In this document: one piece after another, positions 14,663 through 17,449 of the stretch
Position numbering within the stretch: position 1 is the first letter of the stretch
Layout of the letters: every line of letters starts with the position of its first letter
Assembly (NCBI GenBank): GCA_900556715.1
Contig: USPM01000017.1
Coordinates: forward strand, 1-17,449
DNA length: 17,449 nucleotides
Reading direction: 5' to 3'
Source of the DNA: an uncultured Megamonas sp.
GTDB lineage: Bacteria; Bacillota_C; Negativicutes; Selenomonadales; Selenomonadaceae
Translations under genes and position numbers: made by a program
Notes under the pieces: generated by a model
What the model saw: only the letters and a program-made list of their open reading frames with translations
Databases searched by the model: none
What the model was told of the DNA's origin: nothing

Positions 14663-15859
14663 ATGGCAAAATTAGTTGTTCATCAAGATAAGATAAATGA
14701 TATAAATGAATTGATATCTATATGCCCATTTGGAGCAATGGAAGAAAATGACGGAAAGTTAAATATCACAGCAGGCTGTAGATTATGTAGATTGTGTGTG
14801 CGAAAAGGGCCAAAAGGTGCTGTGGAATATGTAGAAGATGAGAAAAAACCTCTTATTGATAAATCAATTTGGAACGGAATAGCTGTTTATGTTGAACATG
14901 TAGGAGAAAATATTCATCCAGTTACTTATGAATTGATAGGAAAGGCAAGAGAACTTGCAGATAAAATCAATCAACCAGTTTATGCTGTTTTTGTAGGTAA
15001 TAATTTATCAAATATAGCGGAAAAGTTATTGCATTACAATGTAGATAAAGTTTTTGTTTATGATGATGAAGAATTAGCGTATTTTAATATTGAAAAATAC
15101 ACTAATGTATTTGAAGATTTTATAAAAAATAATAAGCCAACAAGCATTTTAGTAGGAGCAACACCTGTAGGTAGGCAATTAGCACCAAAAGTTGCAGCTC
15201 GTTTTAAGACTGGTTTGACAGCTGATTGTACGATATTGGATATGAAATCTACAACTGACCTCGTGCAGATCAGACCAGCATTTGGTGGAAATATCATGGC
15301 AGAAATCCTCACACCAAATAATCGTCCGCAAATGGCAACTGTTAGATATAAAGTAATGGAAACGCCTGCATATAGTGAAGATATAAATGGTGAAATTGTA
15401 AATTGTAAGACGAACAATATCAATTTTGAAAGTAATATCAATATTTTAGATGTAATAAAAAAACCTAAAGAGGAAAATATAGAAAGTGCGGATGTTCTAA
15501 TTGTCGCTGGTAGAGGTGTTAAGAAAAAAGAAGATTTGAGCATGCTAGAAGATTTAGCGGATTTATTAAATGGACAACTAGCTGTTACACGTCCATTAGT
15601 AGAAAATGGTTGGGCAGAGGCAAAAAGACAGATAGGACTTAGTGGGAAAACTGTTCGACCTAAATTGATTATGACATGTGGTGTGTCTGGTGCAATTCAA
15701 TTTGTGGCAGGTATGAATAATGCCGAAACTATTTTTGCAATTAATAATGATGAAAAAGCACCTATTTTTAAATATGCTAATTATGCTATAGTTGGCGATA
15801 TTTATGAAGTTATACCAAAACTTATAGAAAAAATAAAAGTAGGTGAAAAATTATTATGA
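14663..15859 (+). CDS. etfA: Electron transfer flavoprotein alpha subunit with N-terminal ferredoxin domain (EtfA/LctC type)
   Basis: EtfA holds the mobile FAD that shuttles electrons between the bifurcating flavin of EtfB and the dehydrogenase. At 398 residues it is longer than plain EtfA by an N-terminal ferredoxin-like domain (about 1-60) with Cys21, Cys39, Cys42 and Cys45, enough for one [4Fe-4S] cluster. Residues about 70-260 are the Etf alpha/beta domain, and about 275-395 the FAD domain with [27 protein letters not shown] and NYAIVGD. The ferredoxin extension is a feature of the lactate dehydrogenase-Etf complex. The gene lies 14 bases after etfB with agagg as ribosome binding site, and its stop overlaps the next start by four bases (ATGA). 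Confidence 0.93.
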   Translation: MAKLVVHQDKINDINELISICPFGAMEENDGKLNITAGCRLCRLCVRKGPKGAVEYVEDEKKPLIDKSIWNGIAVYVEHVGENIHPVTYELIGKARELADKINQPVYAVFVGNNLSNIAEKLLHYNVDKVFVYDDEELAYFNIEKYTNVFEDFIKNNKPTSILVGATPVGRQLAPKVAARFKTGLTADCTILDMKSTTDLVQIRPAFGGNIMAEILTPNNRPQMATVRYKVMETPAYSEDINGEIVNCKTNNINFESNINILDVIKKPKEENIESADVLIVAGRGVKKKEDLSMLEDLADLLNGQLAVTRPLVENGWAEAKRQIGLSGKTVRPKLIMTCGVSGAIQFVAGMNNAETIFAINNDEKAPIFKYANYAIVGDIYEVIPKLIEKIKVGEKLL

Positions 15860-17253
15860 GTTATTATAAAAAGTTGACAGCTACTGATTTGATAAAAATA
15901 AGTGGATTTGTACCAAGAAACCGTATTTTATGGAAAAATGAAATTAATGAAGAATATAGTCATGATGAATTGACAACGGAACATTATTATCCTGAAATGG
16001 TAGTAAAAATAAATAGTACGCAGGAAGTATCAAATATTTTAAAATATGCTAATGAACACAAGATAGCAGTCACTGTCAGAGGTGCAGGAACTGGACTAGT
16101 AGGAGCAGCAGTGGCATTAAAAGGTGGTATTGTTTTAGATATGACAATGATGAACCACTTTTTAGAATTAGATGAAGAAAATTTGACTTTAACAGTAGAG
16201 CCTGGCGTATTGTTGATGGATTTGGCAAGCTATGTTGAAGAAAAAGGATTTTTTTATCCTCCAGATCCTGGAGAAAAATCAGCTACAATTGGCGGGAATA
16301 TAAGTACTAATGCTGGAGGAATGCGTGCTGTAAAATACGGTGTTACAAGAGATTATGTACGTGCATTAGAAGTAGTATTGGCAGATGGTAGTATTATAGA
16401 GTTTGGCGGAAAAGTAGTAAAAAATAGTTCTGGCTATGATTTAAAAGATTTAATTATTGGTTCAGAAGGAACTTTGGGCATTGTAACAAAAATTGTATTG
16501 AAATTATTGCCTTTGCCAAAGAAAAATATCAGCTTATTAATACCATATCAGAATTTGGAAAAAGCTATAAGAACAGTTCCTTTGATCATTAAGGCAAAAG
16601 CAATTCCTACAGCTATTGAATTTATGGAACGTGAAGTAATCTGTGATGCAGAAAAATATTTAGGTAGAAAATTCCCAGATAATCAAGCAGATGCATATTT
16701 ATTGTTGAAATTTGATGGCAATAGCGTAGAAGAAATAGAAAATTATTATGATAATGTAGCCAAAATTTGTTTACAACAAGGTGCTATTGATATTTTGATT
16801 GCCGATACAGATGAACGCAGTGAAGGTATATGGAAAGCACGTGGAGCATTTTTGGAAGCAATAAAAAGCTCTACGACCTGCATGGATGAAGTTGATATCG
16901 TAGTACCTAGAAGTGAAGTAAATACTTTTGTAGAATATGTACATGAATTGCGAGCAAAATTAAATATTCGCATGAAATCATTTGGTCATGCTGGTGATGG
17001 TAATTTGCATGTATATATTCTTAAAGATGATTTAGATGATGAACAATGGCATGAACTTTTGACTTTGGCAATGGATAAAATGTATGCAAAGGCCAAAGAA
17101 TTAAATGGCAAAGTATCAGGAGAACATGGAATAGGTTTGGTAAAAAAAGTATATTTAGAACAATCCACACCAAAGACGGCTATAGATTTAATGAAAAAAA
17201 TAAAAGCTGTTTTTGATCCAAATAATATTTTAAATCCTGGTAAAATCTGTTAA
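15856..17253 (+). CDS. lctD: FAD-linked lactate dehydrogenase (GlcD/LctD family)
   Basis: This is a GlcD-type FAD dehydrogenase that oxidises a 2-hydroxy acid, here most likely lactate, and hands electrons to EtfAB. The FAD_binding_4 domain (about 46-215) has [10 protein letters not shown] (75-84), [13 protein letters not shown] (135-147), STNAGG (150-155) and GSEGTLG (202-208). The C-terminal oxidase domain (about 220-463) has [10 protein letters not shown] (376-385) and SGEHGIG (421-427), giving the His/Glu metal or substrate site (His378, His385, Glu423, His424). The length of 465 residues is typical. Translation is coupled to etfA by ATGA overlap. Homologues also act on glycolate or 2-hydroxyglutarate, but the Lut and Etf neighbours favour lactate; the A. 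woodii enzyme uses the D form. Confidence 0.9.
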   Translation: MSYYKKLTATDLIKISGFVPRNRILWKNEINEEYSHDELTTEHYYPEMVVKINSTQEVSNILKYANEHKIAVTVRGAGTGLVGAAVALKGGIVLDMTMMNHFLELDEENLTLTVEPGVLLMDLASYVEEKGFFYPPDPGEKSATIGGNISTNAGGMRAVKYGVTRDYVRALEVVLADGSIIEFGGKVVKNSSGYDLKDLIIGSEGTLGIVTKIVLKLLPLPKKNISLLIPYQNLEKAIRTVPLIIKAKAIPTAIEFMEREVICDAEKYLGRKFPDNQADAYLLLKFDGNSVEEIENYYDNVAKICLQQGAIDILIADTDERSEGIWKARGAFLEAIKSSTTCMDEVDIVVPRSEVNTFVEYVHELRAKLNIRMKSFGHAGDGNLHVYILKDDLDDEQWHELLTLAMDKMYAKAKELNGKVSGEHGIGLVKKVYLEQSTPKTAIDLMKKIKAVFDPNNILNPGKIC

Positions 17254-17288
17254 TAAAGATATCTCCTATAAAACTATATTAATAAATA

Positions 17289-17317
17289 GAGTAGAGCGTA
17301 GTCTCTACTCATTTTTT
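17289..17317 (+). terminator. Rho-independent terminator of the lactate operon
   Basis: GAGTAGAG (17289-17296) pairs perfectly with CTCTACTC (17303-17310) around a 6-base loop and is followed by A then six T. It ends the operon right after lctD, so no permease or racemase gene is part of this transcript. Confidence 0.88.
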
Positions 17318-17321
17318 ATTT

Positions 17322-17350
17322 TTGACATCTAATATAATATTTTAGATAAT
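17322..17350 (+). promoter_or_regulatory. Promoter of the downstream helicase gene
   Basis: Consensus TTGACA (17322-17327), 17-base spacer, GATAAT (17345-17350). Start point near 17357, about 40 bases before the TTG start. Confidence 0.72.
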
Positions 17351-17395
17351 ATAATAAGTAATTTTTTATTTTGTTTTTATTTAGGAGGATTTTCT

Positions 17396-17449
17396 TTGAA
17401 TATATATGATGGTTTAAATCCAGCACAAGCTCAAGCTGTAGCTCATACA
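17396..17449 (+). CDS. pcrA: UvrD/PcrA-type DNA helicase, N-terminus only (cut by window end)
   Basis: Eighteen codons are visible before the window ends. The peptide begins M-N-I-Y-D-G-L-N-P-A-Q-A-Q-A-V, and L-N-P-x-Q-x-x-A-V is the conserved Q-motif start of superfamily 1 helicases of the PcrA/UvrD/Rep group, just ahead of the Walker A loop. The start is TTG, set by a perfect AGGAGG at 17383-17388 with a 7-base gap; no in-frame ATG is visible. PcrA is usual in Firmicutes, but UvrD-like paralogues cannot be excluded from so short a stretch. Confidence 0.65.
   Translation, partial: MNIYDGLNPAQAQAVAHT

Noticed and set aside
15058..15543. 161-codon open frame antisense to etfA
   Set aside because: It lies wholly inside a well-supported gene, has no ribosome binding site or recognisable motif, and reads like a reverse-strand shadow of an AT-rich gene.

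Overview
The window is a low-GC bacterial chromosome segment with tightly packed operons. The likely source is a diderm Firmicute of the Negativicutes (Selenomonadales, perhaps Megamonas-like). This is inferred from three things: AT-rich Firmicute-style ribosome binding sites and promoters, a phosphoethanolamine transferase of the lipopolysaccharide-modifying type, and an anaerobic lactate-oxidation operon of the electron-confurcating Etf type. No database search was possible. No mobile element, CRISPR array, tRNA or rRNA was seen.

Region 1 (2-4266, + strand) is the distal part of a histidine operon: hisB, hisH, hisA, hisF and a fused hisIE, followed by a SagB/ThcOx-type nitroreductase and a strong terminator. 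hisG and hisD, and the operon promoter, would lie upstream of the window. Region 2 (4289-6114, +) is a single gene for a membrane-anchored phosphoethanolamine transferase-like sulfatase-fold enzyme, with its own promoter and terminator. Region 3 (6115-7225) holds a doubtful 55-codon ORF, a long interrupted hairpin that can terminate in both directions, and a TtcA-like PP-loop tRNA-thiolation protein on the - strand. Its promoter carries a perfect 17-bp palindrome between -35 and -10. Region 4 (7349-9111, +) encodes a CBS/DRTGG-containing family II inorganic pyrophosphatase.

Region 5 (9110-17317) is the most interesting part. A 497-residue, very AT-rich HTH protein of unknown class (- strand) is divergent from a five-gene lactate operon (+): lutC, a fused lutB-lutA-like gene, etfB, a ferredoxin-domain etfA, and an FAD-linked lactate dehydrogenase (lctD type). 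The 419-bp intergenic region is about 15% GC. It contains candidate divergent promoters, a cluster of CAATAA/TTATTG hexamers and a 9-bp inverted repeat, all plausible control sites. The operon joins two lactate-oxidising modules that are usually described separately: LutABC (L-lactate) and LctBCD-Etf (NAD+-linked lactate oxidation driven by reduced ferredoxin). It contains no permease or racemase gene.

Region 6 (17322-17449, +) is a promoter and the first 18 codons of a UvrD/PcrA-type helicase cut by the window edge.
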